DNA of 64,000 bases, from NCBI RefSeq assembly GCF_914271485.1, contig NZ_CAJZAG010000011.1, forward strand, positions 186,001 through 250,000, in the 5' to 3' direction. Both the position numbers and the translations under genes were made by a program. The notes beneath the pieces are model-generated. The model did no database searches. It had not been told where the DNA came from and saw only the letters and a program-made list of their open reading frames with translations. This DNA comes from Cupriavidus pampae. GTDB lineage: Bacteria; Pseudomonadota; Gammaproteobacteria; Burkholderiales; Burkholderiaceae. Shown in pieces: positions 63,803 through 64,000 of the stretch. Position 1 is the first letter of the stretch, and the number at the start of each line of letters is the position of its first letter.

Positions 63803-63953
63803 CCCGCTTATATCGACGCACCGCGACGGCGCCGAACCATCGACGCCGTCGATCATAAGGAGCTAAATTCGCCATTTTGGCTGCAACGAACTGTCGGTTA
63901 GGCTTTCTTCCTGACTGCGGCCACCCATGACGCCGCTGCAAGAGGAGACCATC
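63803..63953. other. intergenic region before a probable next gene
   Basis: A 151-base gap with a moderately AT-rich centre (63850-63900) and a GAGGAG ribosome-type site at 63942-63947. No terminator with a T tract is visible after the dioxygenase gene. Confidence 0.4.
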
Positions 63954-64000
63954 TTGACTTCTACACTTTCCGACCTAATGTGCAGAGTGGCAGCGCCTGT
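63954..64000 (+). CDS. possible start of a further gene (truncated by window)
   Basis: A TTG at 63954, 6 bases after GAGGAG, opens a frame MTSTLSDLMCRVAAP that runs off the right edge. Too short to identify. Confidence 0.3.
   Translation, partial: MTSTLSDLMCRVAAP

Overview
The window looks like chromosomal DNA of a metabolically versatile betaproteobacterium of the Burkholderiaceae, most like Cupriavidus. This is inferred from the strongly GC-rich coding DNA, the two Bug/TctC solute-binding proteins, and the density of small catabolic clusters each paired with its own LysR, GntR, IclR, TetR or HxlR regulator. I see no rRNA, tRNA, CRISPR array, insertion sequence or phage gene.

Layout. 1-4.1 kb: an HTH-fused citrate synthase homologue (cut by the window edge) divergent from a set encoding a 2-hydroxyacid dehydrogenase, a damaged FAH-family hydrolase, an SDR and a Bug binding protein. 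4.1-8 kb: an argP/argO-type regulator and exporter pair, a periplasmic amino-acid-type binding protein and a membrane diguanylate cyclase. 8-11.2 kb: a semialdehyde dehydrogenase and cysteine hydrolase operon, divergent from an HxlR regulator, with matching 17-bp operators. 11.2-16.6 kb: a MoxR/DUF58/VWA membrane module with an HtrA-like protease and a second VWA gene. 16.7-19.2 kb: a less GC-rich accessory segment of four poorly recognised minus-strand genes, the most obscure part of the window. 19.2-25.6 kb: an OpuAC-like protein without a signal peptide, a small monooxygenase, OpgC, and an MFS/amidohydrolase/LysR group. 25.7-29.3 kb: aconitase overlapped by a GntR regulator with an apparent duplicated DNA-binding domain. 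29.3-30.7 kb: a TetR/SDR pair sharing a 13-bp motif.

30.8-38.5 kb: a tightly overlapping eight-gene operon combining a polyamine/opine-type ABC importer with a three-subunit (2Fe-2S / FAD-NAD / FAD) amino-acid or opine dehydrogenase and a GhrA-like reductase, divergent from an IclR regulator. 39.5-45.5 kb: a fatty acid hydroxylase, an MFS transporter plus maleylacetate reductase-like enzyme under a GntR regulator, and a second diguanylate cyclase. 45.5-46.6 kb: two small unknown genes. 46.7-51.7 kb: a tartrate catabolic operon (tartrate dehydrogenase, glycerate 2-kinase, pyruvate kinase, Bug protein) that would take tartrate to pyruvate. 51.7-63.8 kb: a probable organosulfur acquisition region (SsuA-like protein, DszC/SfnB-like and DszA/SnaA-like flavin monooxygenases, an oligopeptide-type ABC importer and a TauD-family dioxygenase).

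Most operons carry four-base ATGA or TGATG overlaps, and most divergent gaps contain a readable inverted repeat that can be assigned to the neighbouring regulator.
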